DNA from: Tillus elongatus
Taxonomy: Eukaryota > Arthropoda > Insecta > Coleoptera > Cleridae
Length of the DNA: 64,000 nt
Assembly (NCBI GenBank): GCA_964006375.1
Contig: OZ023267.1
Location: 16,255,471 to 16,319,470, forward strand
Direction: 5' to 3'
The notes below the pieces were generated by a model, which was given only the letters and a program-made list of their open reading frames with translations, ran no database searches and had not been told where the DNA came from. Shown here one piece after another: positions 24,208-36,323 of the stretch. A program made the position numbers and the translations under genes. Each line of letters begins with the position of its first letter. Positions within the stretch are counted from its first letter, which is position 1.

Positions 24208-24426
24208 ACATACAGACTTGGAGACTACTTCTCTGGCTTCACTGTTGGTTTTCGTTTCTGTTGGTGAAGGACGTAGTCAGCGCGTAAGCTAACGGGAGCA
24301 AGTGGCCCTTACGAATTCTGGAAGTTCTAGGATGTTCTTCAACGTTTCTGTGACTATAGTTTCGCTGCTTGACAGCATTCTCAGACAGATAAAAATTCAG
24401 AGAAGTAGTCTCCAAGTCTGTATGTA
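24208..24426. mobile_element. 219-bp foldback unit with 29-bp perfect inverted repeats
   Basis: The arms 24208-24236 (tacatacagacttggagact...) and 24398-24426 are perfect inverses over 29 bp. The 160-bp interior carries a hammerhead-like motif on the minus strand. It could be a retrozyme-like or Penelope-derived unit. No protein is encoded. Confidence 0.7.
24348..24389 (-). ncRNA. Hammerhead-ribozyme-like motif (damaged core)
   Basis: On the minus strand: stem I strand CTGT, core CTGAGAA (consensus CTGANGA, so off by one or more positions), T, stem II GCTG-TCAAG-CAGC, GAAAC, tetraloop TATA, GTC, then ACAG closing stem I with four pairs. Stem III is the minimal two-pair AC/GT type described for Penelope-like hammerheads. 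The altered core probably abolishes cleavage. Confidence 0.5.
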
Positions 24427-24439
24427 ATATAATAAATGG

Positions 24440-25683
24440 GTTGCCTCATGAAGAAAAAAAGAAAACTTGTATCACCAACAACTTATGGGCCACCTATAAT
24501 TGACAACATAGTTTTAAAAGATGCATCTGAAAACGCCCTACAAATAACTTTAATAATATTTTCCTGTATTTTGTATAATAACTGATATGTTGAGCTTTAC
24601 AGTGAAAATGCACCACCGTGTATATATCTAAACATATAAAAACTGAAATTGACTCCGGAGGCGCCGAGTTCACACTCCTTTGATGCAATATTGAAAAAAA
24701 AATCGCGGCCTTCTCAATAACGATTTTTTTCTACGAAATTTCGTGAAAAATATAGACCATTAAGCTACAAACTCTATAACTGAAACTCCTGCCAAATCAT
24801 CAGAGAAATTGAATTTCTGCAAATATTTTAGTAAAATGAAGGACTGAGTGTATATGCGCTCGCGTATGTATGTGAGTGGATGTGTATGCAAGTTTTAATT
24901 TTAATATATGTTTTTAATAAACAGCAGGTGTATAAGGGGATAAAACAAGATAAAAGAAAATAGTTAAAGAACTTGTTAGATTAACATTCTTAAGACAGGT
25001 TTTGCCATTGTGAAAAGCAAGGTTAGATGCATCCTTGTTTATTTTGAAGAATGACAATGACTGACTGAGCCAGTTCTCAAAGTCAAAACTCTAATAAAAA
25101 GAAAAAAAAAATGAAGGAAAATGATGGTTGAAGCTGTAACTTAAAGCTTTGTAATACACATTTATTATGAAATTTGCTTTACACAGCACGTGTTTGTTTC
25201 AGGTTCTGCGTATAAAAATTGCAAATTTTGACATTTCAAATCGCGACTCTGACATTTAAAGAAGAAAAACTATAAAATTTTCAAAGTAATTTTTCTGTTA
25301 TTTCTTGACCTTTTTGCGTCAAGAAAACCAAATCTTTGTCTGTAATATACAATAGATTTGGTGATCCATACCAAATATTTTGGTTTTGTGCATTTCTCTG
25401 GTCAGCAGTGGCACCCAATTTTTTTTTAATTTCTATAAGTTTTTAAATTTCAACTTGAGCTGAATTTTGGTATGTGGGGTAAGTTTAACAAATTTGGTTG
25501 CCCTAGCTTTGTTATTTTTGGAGATAAAAAATTTCCGAAAGAAAACTTAAAATTGTCCAGGAAAAGCTGCTCCGATCTTCCTGGCTAGCGAACATATCCA
25601 AGCCACTTGCAAAAGGAAGGCCCCTACCAAATTTTATAAAATTGGTCCATTATTTTTTTAGTTATCGGTGTGATATATATATA
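24440..25683. repeat. R repeat block (interrupted)
   Basis: This shares the R-family segments 'cttatgggccac', 'tttaatgaaggacaatgatgg' and 'tttgacatttcaaatcgcgac', then 'tttggttgcccta.ctttgtt' and 'attttttNagttatcggtgt', in the same order as the block at 40.56-41.99 kb. It ends at the TA target of the next foldback element. A 264-bp A-tailed insertion interrupts it. Confidence 0.75.
24844..25107 (+). mobile_element. Short A-tailed retroposon with 11-bp target duplication
   Basis: The sequence AAAATGAAGGA occurs at 24833-24843 and again at 25108-25118, where other R copies have it once. The insert between is 264 bp and ends in an A-rich run (ctaataaaaagaaaaaaaaa). No RT is encoded; it could be a SINE or a heavily 5'-truncated LINE 3' UTR. 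Confidence 0.75.
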
Positions 25684-26783
<1,100 letters not shown>

Positions 26784-26814
26784 TCATTAGTGATTTTTTA
26801 TTCACCAAATTCAC

Positions 26815-27330
26815 CTAAACCAAGCACATGTATAGTGTCTAGAAGCTGCTGGTTTTTAGAGTCGTTAATTATTGACAATCTAATATCATGAGGAAGTAAC
26901 AACGCACTGTGCTACAGCAGATTCCGTTGACACACGTACAAAACAGCCAGATTTGAAATGGGTTTCAGCAAGAGGCAGTTTAGTAGTTTGTAATAGTTCG
27001 TGTTCAATTATCTCGAAACGACACCGATTTAAAGCGCCTCCAAGTAATTTAATAATCGGTAGGGAACAAGCCGCTCAATTCTATCACGTCATCATTTCGC
27101 GTGATTATCGATCCGAATCAGCTCATTATAAAGACTGATATTGTCTTTAAGTCTACTCAAACTGCGTGTAATACAACAAATATTATGCATTTTATCGACA
27201 AGATCGCCTTCTAGCGAATTTTCTTTAAAAAGTTCATAACTTTAAAACATATGAAGTACCAACAAAATTAAATAGAAAACTTTGAAAAGACGATTTGAAA
27301 TTAAAAAAGAATAAAAACAAAAAATTAATT
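26815..27330. other. Intronic stretch, nothing recognised
   Basis: Mixed composition. A 61-codon frame (26953-27138) has no recognisable domain. Confidence 0.35.
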
Positions 27331-27334
27331 ATTC

Positions 27335-27710
27335 ATAAAGGGAATGTACCTGCCAAATCATAAATATGGCGGGTATTTTTCTTTTTAATTGCTTGGATTG
27401 TTTTGTTTTAGTCAACCAAATCGAACTAGTTTTGCAAAAAAAAAACAACAAAAAATGTTTTTTACAACCAACTTGTAGTTATCCGCGAAGCTCATTATGT
27501 TATTTTTATTTAATTTAGTACTCCAGCTGAGTTTACATAGGTGTTACTATGGTTCAAGATTGAAGATTCTAGCTTAATGGGAAATTGAGTTATCGGATTT
27601 CAAATATTTTTATCAAAGCTCTCCACCATAATGTGTTTGCTGCACCCAGACCTTTTTCAACACTTATTTACTGTTGCTGTATCCACACTTTTTGAAAATG
27701 ATGAAATATT
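27335..27710. repeat. Dispersed repeat S, copy 1
   Basis: The order 'cctgccaaatNataaaNNtgg', 'cgggtatttt', 'cgNttttagtc', 'gttatttttNttaaatttagta', 'catNNNgttttactatg' is shared with 28745-29100 in the same orientation, and its beginning with 37712-37800. It ends with an R-type terminal motif (degenerate cacttgctg). The copies differ by many substitutions, so they are old. Confidence 0.7.
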
Positions 27711-28213
27711 GTAGCTCTCTATATAATACAGACAAACAAGGCAACCTAAATTTCATTTTTGGAAAAATTATTTAAACAAATGAAATGGGATAACAATTTA
27801 AACATAAATTAAAAATCTTGCTTTGCTGCTTTGTCGCAGAGGTTCCCCTTCCCCTTCTGCAAACAGCCACCCTCAATGCATAAACAAGAACAATGTAAAC
27901 AAGAAAAATTTCTTGGAAACAACCCGCCAGAAAGTTACGTGACGTGCGGTAAATATAGGGGTTCTGGGCGAGATAAAGAGAATTTTAAGGAGGTATAGCT
28001 GCAAAATGGGATGAAGGCAGCTTATAGAGATCCAACTAAGCTGGTTTTTTCGCACTTTTCGCTCACATTTCCTTTTTATGTTCTTCCCCGTCCAACACCC
28101 CTATTCAATCCTGGCCCCGTAACTTTCTTAGGGGCTATTTGGAGGAAATATTTCTTGTGGTTTGTGCATCCAGAACGAGATTTAAGCATGTTTCTGATTT
28201 TTTTCTTAAAGCC

Positions 28214-28253
28214 CCCGAAGAGCTCTGATGCGAGAAAAACCGGTCTATGGTTC
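28214..28253 (+). ncRNA. Decayed hammerhead-like motif
   Basis: CCGAAGA, GCTCTGATGCGAG, AAAAAC, CGGTC, then TATGGTTC is a mutated copy of the motif at 28602-28647, in direct orientation ~390 bp upstream. Core changes (CTGAAGA to CCGAAGA, GAAAC to AAAAC) should inactivate it. Confidence 0.5.
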
Positions 28254-28361
28254 TAACTGTGGCGAGAATGCATCTAGCCTTTACATACTTAGTCCTTATA
28301 TTTGGGTAGAAATGGGCCAGGGCTAACAATTTAATAAATTGTTAGTTAGTATATATACTGT

Positions 28362-28365
<4 letters not shown>

Positions 28366-28439
<74 letters not shown>

Positions 28440-28445
28440 ACAGTT
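28366..28445. repeat. (TA)n microsatellite, array 3
   Basis: The TA tract is bounded by inverted flanks (actgtatacatata and tatatgtatacagt). It lies between the two hammerhead-like copies. Confidence 0.9.
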
Positions 28446-28601
28446 TCTATTTTTTAACACTTTGTGTTATTTGGAGCTGGCGTGACAACATATTACTTGA
28501 TTCCGCAACTAGGTGGCGGCACGTCCACCACTCACTTTGTGTTGAAAGGCTGGCTACTATAGCCGTATTACTTTATAGGTGTATTTTCGCTGCAATTAGT
28601 A

Positions 28602-28647
28602 TGCGGTACTGAAGAGCTCTAATGAGAGCGAAACCGGTCTACGGTTC
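28602..28647 (+). ncRNA. Hammerhead ribozyme, Penelope/retrozyme-type, core intact
   Basis: The core reads CTGAAGA (28609-28615, fits CUGANGA), stem II GCTCT-AATG-AGAGC (five perfect pairs), GAAAC, a minimal stem III (AC, loop CG, GT) and C at 28639 as the cleavage-site nucleotide (GUC). Stem I starts GTA/TAC next to the core and can extend past one mismatch. All the invariant core nucleotides I can check are present. Self-cleaving motifs of this minimal type are known from Penelope-like elements and retrozymes. No RT is visible nearby. Confidence 0.72.
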
Positions 28648-28744
28648 TAATTGTTGCGAGAATTCATCTAGCCTTTGCATCTAGCCTTTACCCCCGTGTG
28701 CTAATCTGCAAATTTACCGAATATTTGATTTTTATTTACAAAAC

Positions 28745-29100
28745 GAATATCCTGCCAAATGATAAACGTGGCGGGTATTTTCCTTATTAGTCGCTTGGAT
28801 GACCCGTTTTAGTCCACTCAGTCGAAACAGTTTCTGCAAACAAAATAACCAAAATGGTTTCTTAAAACAAATTTATCGTTGCATGTGATGTTTATTGTGT
28901 TATTTTTGTTAAATTTAGTACCCACGCCGCTTTTATATAGGTTTTACTATGTATCAAAACTGAAGATACTAGTTTAATGAGAAATTGAATTATCACCATT
29001 TGGAATATTTTTACAAAAATTTACTACAATAACGCACTTGCTGTACCTAAACCCTTTTCAACATTTATTTACTATTGCCGTATCCATACTTTTCGAAAAT
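28745..29100. repeat. Dispersed repeat S, copy 2
   Basis: Direct-orientation relative of 27335-27710 (see there). It ends in an R-type terminal motif, acgcacttgctg. Confidence 0.7.
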
Positions 29101-29109
29101 GAAATAAAT

Positions 29110-29639
29110 AAAAATAAAGAATACAAAATTTTGAAATTAAAATTTTATTAAGTTACACAACATCTGTTTATTGGTATATTTTAAACTGCTGCATAATATT
29201 ATGTAGTTTCATTTACCTCAAATTTTCATACACGACATGAAGAGTAAATAATAATGAAAATTCACCTAAAACTAAAAGTAAACAATAAGTACCTTATTCT
29301 AAGATTCTAAGGTATTAGCTGAGCCTTATTATTTGTTAATGACGTCTGTAAACAAAGAAGAAGATAACCTCGAATTCGACTCCCCCCTACTGTCGGTTTA
29401 CAAAATAACAAATGACAGTGACAAGTAGATAACTGGCGTTGTCAGATTTAACTAAGAAAGGGCGATGGGTTTTAAATACCTTGAAGAATGGGAAGCTTAA
29501 TATTTATACATAATAAAACGTAGTTCTAGATTGCCTTTAAACAAATTAAATAACTTTCATTAAAATCTTTATTTATTAATATATACGTTCCCGATATCTT
29601 CAAAATCAGATGACAGTTTTGGCAAATTGCAACCCCGTT

Positions 29640-29640
<1 letters not shown>
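29110..29640. other. Intronic stretch, nothing recognised
   Basis: AT-rich. A small GC-richer patch at 29340-29470 encodes nothing recognisable. Confidence 0.35.
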
Positions 29641-30385
<745 letters not shown>

Positions 30386-30774
30386 TTGTAACCTGCTTAT
30401 TTGAAGTTTAATTTGGAGCATTTGTTTGGAATAGCAGCGTAACCCTGATATATCTGTCTGACCTTGTCTAACATTATAAACACCCATCCAGAGGTAATTT
30501 CAGGTTATATCGTGAATTATTTATTTTTTATTTCGTTATAACTCAGAATTCACTAAAGCGATTAAGTTGAAATTTGGTAGCGAAGGCCAGTGATGCGATA
30601 TCTACGTCCGTGTAAAGTTTTTTAGTTTCATACTCCCAGTAATTTAAAAGATCGTGCGTTTTCAAATAGTTTTTCAATTTTTTTTCTGAAAGTATGTGAG
30701 TGTCAAAACTGTCTAACGAACTCATTCAAGCTATTAACGAAGTGAAGGAAATTGTCAAATTTGGTTTTGATTGG

Positions 30775-31040
<266 letters not shown>

Positions 31041-31044
31041 GGCG

Positions 31045-32480
31045 GAAGAACAAGGAAACAAAAATAGGAAAGAAAACTAAAGAAAAAAGGGAAAAATAAG
31101 AGAAATTGAAAAGAAAAGAGAAATCAAAGTGAAAGTATAGGAAAGGTAGATTTTTTTGCAAAGGATGCCTTTGCCATTCTAGTTACTTTTTTAGCGGTTC
31201 GATACTTGCTGCAACACTGAATTTATAAAAGTCTGTGGTGAATGAAAGAGTAGATGCATCTTCAGAAGCCATCCCATATTCTTTGTACAGACATACAAAC
31301 ATATTACGTTTTGTAATACCTTGTTGAGTCGATAAAGAGAAATGAAGTGGAAACATCGCCTAAATTCGAACACAGAAATTTGTCAATGCAAAAATCTGAC
31401 CGGTAAGGAGAGCAACATCTAACAGTTTTTCCAACGATTACAGAGGTTAGTTTCAATGTTATGTATAGTTTTTGTAGAACAGTGCAGGTCATTTCTATAA
31501 AAATTCGCTACCATCACGCATTTGCTACTGCACGAACTAAAAAGTTAACACATTTCTTTACATTCGCTAAATAAAAGTATTTTACAACTTTATATTGCAT
31601 ATATTTCATATAAGTAAATTCTATCTGTGCCGTCTCTAACCGATTTGCTTGTCCCATTCTGTTTTACTTTATGTGCGCAACATTTGATAATATGTATACA
31701 TTTTTATTCGCTACACCAGAAGCGTCTAAATTTGCATGAATTTGCAAGCGGTACGTGCAAGGTGTCCTCTGTGAACGGCACAATTCCTCTTCTGAGATGT
31801 TCCAAGCCTCTCTGGGAATGTCCCGGTTAGTAGACTGCCGAACCGCAGCCCTGGGACCGCCACTAGAAGTACTTAGTAGCATGTTACAGCCGGGGTTTTG
31901 TTTGCTAAGATTTGTTGAGCTAAAAACGTGCCTTTCTGGTTACGCTGCTCGACAACAGACCTGTCTTGGGGATTATGTTGAGCGCGGGAAAAGCGAGTAA
32001 TTATTTTTAATACCTTTACCATCTCTTCTGATTTCAACAAAAACTTCTACGCTCGCTAGAATGAGGTTGGGAGCCAATTAAAAGTTAAAACATGTATGAA
32101 CAGGCTCTAGCAACTAAGTCTTACAGTTGCAGATACTGTATTCATTAAAACGTATTTCGCTATGTTACAAAGGCGACGGTTCTCATTTTCTCCGTGAATA
32201 GTTTCATTATTTTATTAGACGTAGCTATTTCTCATTTGGAACAGCAGCTGCGATTGCAAATTTGCACAGAGTCTTGTGTAATCAAATCGCGACTTCTTAC
32301 TGTCATCTAGCTTTACTCATTGTTTCCCTTTCTTAAGTCAATATAATCGATTGCAATCTATCCACAACTACAGTCCGATAACTACTAAACTGAAATATCC
32401 TTTTTAATTTGTGGCGGTTCTAAATATCACATGCAAATTTTTGGAATTTATAGCTCAGACATTAATTTTAATTTTACTTA
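31045..32480. other. Intronic stretch with a GC-richer island at 31.75-31.99 kb
   Basis: The GC-richer part contains an 81-codon frame on the plus strand (MQGVLCERHNSSSEMFQASL...) and a 72-codon antisense frame. Neither has a recognisable domain nor convincing splice sites. R-type terminal motifs occur at about 31505-31520 and 32500-32530. Confidence 0.35.
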
Positions 32481-32571
32481 TTAATTAAATAAATTTTGGA
32501 ACGCAGCAAGTGCGTTATAGTAGCAAATTTTCATAAGAATTGTACACTTTTATTATACGGCATATTAGTAA

Positions 32572-34157
32572 TAATAATAATAATAGATTTATTTTTTCAA
32601 AATACAGTTCAATAACAATAACATACATAGATCTACTGAACATAATAAATCTTGGAGAGATCCACAAAAGTCAGAGACTTGTGCGTGGATACATCTAGAC
32701 CAAGCAAAGTATACAAAACTAAGTAATGAACACAAGAACACACACACACACACATACCAACAGGCGCAAAAACCAAAAACACCCACCAGCACACTCACAC
32801 AAACACATTCTCTCACACATTTTCACATGTACAATGTACACTCTCACAAATGTATATAATAATAAAAAAAAGTGTGCATATTTAAAATGATTACTGTGCG
32901 GTACAACATCGCAAAAGATATCATACGACCTGCTCAACACCTATCTGTGTACTAAACCATGAATGATGTGTCTAGATTTCGAAACCCATGCTTTCACCAT
33001 CCTCACATAAGAACGTAAAGTTGGTGCAGTTCTGATATTGACTGGAAGAGTATTATAAATTCTTGGTGCAATATAAGTATAACTACGCTGGCCCACAGTC
33101 TTAATTGCTCTGTTCGTTTGAGCGGCCGCTGCTGCGTTTAGCCTAGTTATGTACGAATGCTCTATTCTAGAGACGCGATCATACTTTCTTACGTACGTCA
33201 ACACAGCCAATGAAAAAAGTTGCCTAATATCATTAGCTCCTGCTTCAGCGTACAACGATTCAGACGGGTAAGTGTAGCACTTATTATAAATTAGTTTCAG
33301 GAACCAACGTTGAATTATATCCAACCTTTTCAGGTGACAACTCAACGCAGCACCCCAAACAACAATCCCGTATGTAAGAAGGGGTTCAACCAATGCCGAA
33401 TAGACCATTCTAAGACACACCGTTGTCAGAAAGGTTTTTAGGTATTTAAACTTATACAAAATGGTCCTCAACTTTTTAACAACCACACCAACATGCTCAT
33501 CCCAACGCAGATGTTGATCTATGATGATCCCCAAATACCTAACTTTTTGTGCCGCCTCAATTTGGATACATTGGTCATTACAAACTATTTTCAGTGTATT
33601 AAATGACGGCAGGTGTGACTTATAGGAGGCAAATGCAACATACTTCGTCTTCTTTGTGTTAATAGTCAACCCATTGGCATCAAACCACCCCTTAATATTC
33701 ACAAAATCATCTTCAATTTTGGTCTTTAGCCGCTGCCAAGAACAATCTTCATATAGAATTGCAGTATCATCTGCAAAACCAATGACTTTACCAGCTGTCT
33801 GCACATCAAATATATCATTGATATACAAACTAAATAACAACGGACCCAGGACTGTACCCTGAGGAACGCCAAATTCAACCACCTCAAAATCGCTTCAGCT
33901 GTCGTCAATCCTTGTGCACTGCCTTCTAGACCGCAAATAATTCCCAATCAAAAGCAGCGGAACACCCCTAAAACCGATACCCTCCAATTTTTTGAGAAGA
34001 ATCCTGTGATCCACAGCGTCGAAGGCCTTTTCGACGTCTAGAAAGATGCAAATACTTTGTCTTTGCTTATCCAGGGCAGAATAAATTCCTGTAGTTAGGG
34101 TATTTAACGCATTCTGTGTTGACAGACCCTCTCTGAAGTCAAACTGCGATTCTGATA
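32572..34157 (-). mobile_element. CR1/L2-like LINE, 5'-truncated, RT nearly intact
   Basis: On the minus strand: ESQFDFREGLSTQNALNTLT, CIFLDVEKAFDAVDHRILLK, a TGA stop (DDS*SDFEVVEFG), then 313 open codons (33882-32941) with GVPQGTVLGPLLFSLYINDI, VIGFADDTAILYED (FADD), LTINTKKTKYVAF, VRYLGIIIDQHLRWDEHV, LLTYGIVVWG and ARIYNTLPVNIR-like ends. The 3' UTR runs to an (att)n-type tail at 32572-32586. Motifs upstream of RT2 and the endonuclease are absent. Its RT half has only one visible stop, so it is younger than the CR1-like copies A-D. Confidence 0.85.
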
Positions 34158-35328
34158 AAAAAAAGTAGAGTTAATACTTTCAAAAGTGTTACCATTTATC
34201 TCTCTATTATCAAAAAAATCTTTTGTTCTAACTCTTTTTGAGAAAAATGCCCAAAACTCAATTTTATATGAAGCTAAAGAATTAAGTTTTGCTATATCTG
34301 TAGTCAGTGCAAGTTTCTTTAACCCTTTGAGGACACAATTAATTTCTTTTTGAAAAAATGTGTTTTGCTTATAAAAACATATTTATTATACTTATTTAAT
34401 GTAAAGTAAATGACACACTTATTTGTTTGAAACGTCTTTTGTCCTACAGGATATGGTCTCCGTTAGTAACCACTGGGCACCTGCTCACTTAGTGTGGTAC
34501 GCGGTGAAACAATTCCGGGACTTGTTAAGACAGAGTCCCACATTACAAATGGAACATTTCCATATGGTTCTATGGACATCTTTTGAAGTGCTACAGTTAG
34601 CACATCTTAGTGAACTACAACGTTCTGGCAAATGTGCAAATTTATCATATCGCACTTCTAATGGCACAATTTTTTTGAATTTATTTGAAGATGTGCTGGA
34701 CGATTTACGGCCACGTTTCTCATTTTCAGGTGAGGCACCAATCAAACCAACAGCAACTGACAAACGAAATTGCTTAAGACTCATAGTTTTTGCTAGTGTT
34801 CTCTGCTGGTACAAAATGAAGGCGTTTACTATACATGCATCCAGAAAATACCAAAAAATTATGTGCCACCATTTGTGCGATTTTCGGGCCATGATTTGTA
34901 CATGTCAAATTTATCGACATATCCCATATGTCAATTGTATTCTTTCACGAGCAGAGGGCAGTTTATTTCCTCTACCAAATAATTATTCCTTTTTCTTGAG
35001 GCTGTTTCTACAATGGAAGGATTTTGGTAATTGCTCAACAACAGAACACTGCGTTTATCCATCCACTTCAAAGCAGCTACACCGTCCCTGGAAACATGCC
35101 AATCTGACTCTCCTCGTTGCAGAATTTTGTCTGCTTTGAAATCAGGTAGATTTGTTCTCCCACGACGAACTGTCCCACAAGAGTAAATTCTATCTTGAAG
35201 CAGATCTTGCTGAAGCTAACCAGAGTTGAAAAAATTGTCGAAATAAACTCAATGGTATTTACCAACTAAGCTTCTTTTTAGGCCTTTTACAATAGGACTT
35301 CCCAAGTTTTTTTTCAACAGCATCACTA

Positions 35329-35346
35329 GGTTAGGTTAGGTTAGGT
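35329..35346 (+). repeat. (TTAGG)n-type tract, about 3.5 units
   Basis: ggttaggttaggttaggt, the insect telomeric repeat on the plus strand, forms the 3' tail of the nested LINE (AACCT units in LINE sense). Confidence 0.85.
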
Positions 35347-36323
35347 TTGTATGTGAGTGGGCCATATCGGCGCTCCACCACGACCTTAAGGTCTATTGTG
35401 GCTCACGCCTAAAGTCTATATTTCGCCCAACAAATCCAGCCTCCTGCAGAGGTCGATAATCTTTGTGGGCGAAAGTTGATCCAGGTCTTCTGGAGCAAGC
35501 TTTACCTTGCCAAAGAGCAGGTATCTAGTCCTGTCCGCTGCCGGACAGTAACACAGCACGTGCTCTGCTGTTTCTTCATTCTCCATGCACAGCCGGCACT
35601 CGGTCTCCTGACCGACCCCAATACAGTGCATGTGGTGCCGCAAGCGGCAGTGTCCTGTATACAGGCCGACTAGAGTTCTCAGTTGTTGTCTGTTCAACTC
35701 TAGAAGCTTTTTAGCCCTTGACTCAGACAGGCCATTTATGAAGGCCTTAGAGTGGGCTAATGCTGGAAGATTTTGCCAATATTGGATTGTCATTCTTTCT
35801 GTCCAGGTCTTTAAGGTGCGTTTTGCTGTGCAAGATGTTATCCCCAGCACCGGTTCTGGTCCAACAAAGTCACTCTGGGTCCCACTCTTGGCAAGCGCGT
35901 CGGCCGCAACATTGCCGTCATGGTCCGAGTGACCTGGTATCCAGACCAGCGACACCTCATTACAGCTGCCCAATTCGTTAAGGGCAGATTTACAACTCCA
36001 TACCGTCTTTGAATTACACCGGTAGGAACCAAGAGCCTTTATTGCAGCTTGGCTATCTGCATATATCTTTATCGATTTGTTTGTGCACAGGTCTTTTAAA
36101 CTTTCCCTTGCACACATCTCGATGGCGTACACTTCTGCCTGGTGTATGGTTGCGTACTTGCCGAGGCTAGCTGATAGTCTAGCATCGGTGCTGCCCCCAT
36201 ATGCGCCGGCTCCTACTCCCAAATTGGTTTTGGAGCTGTCAGAGTACCAGCAGTGGTCCGCTCTCAACAGGGTCGATTGATTCCGGTCTCAGTCCTCCCT
36301 TCCCGAGAGGACGGTCTTAAAAG
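35329..36323 (-). mobile_element. I/LOA-like LINE, 5'-truncated, RNase H domain only
   Basis: This insertion lies inside the piggyBac transposase, bounded by the 12-bp target duplication ACAGCATCACTA (35317-35328 and 36324-36335). The 283-codon frame (36267-35416) is RNase H: WYSDSSKTNLGVGAGAYGG, HQAEVYAIEMCARES, KIYADSQAAIKALGS, VSLVWIPGHSDHDGNVAADA. A CCHC-like tail follows (GHCRLRHHMHCIG, CRLCMENEETAEHVLCYCPA). Upstream, SFKTVLSGRED is followed by a TGA where the 23.3-kb relative has Trp. The 3' end (minus strand) is a run of about four AACCT units. Confidence 0.9.

Noticed and set aside
31755..32000. Host exon in the GC-richer island at 31.75-31.99 kb
   Set aside because: Neither strand gives a recognisable peptide with good splice sites, and the flanking TMTC-like exons already join in phase without it.
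34423..35139. 238-codon plus-strand frame
   Set aside because: It is antisense to the piggyBac transposase C-terminal half and has no domain of its own.
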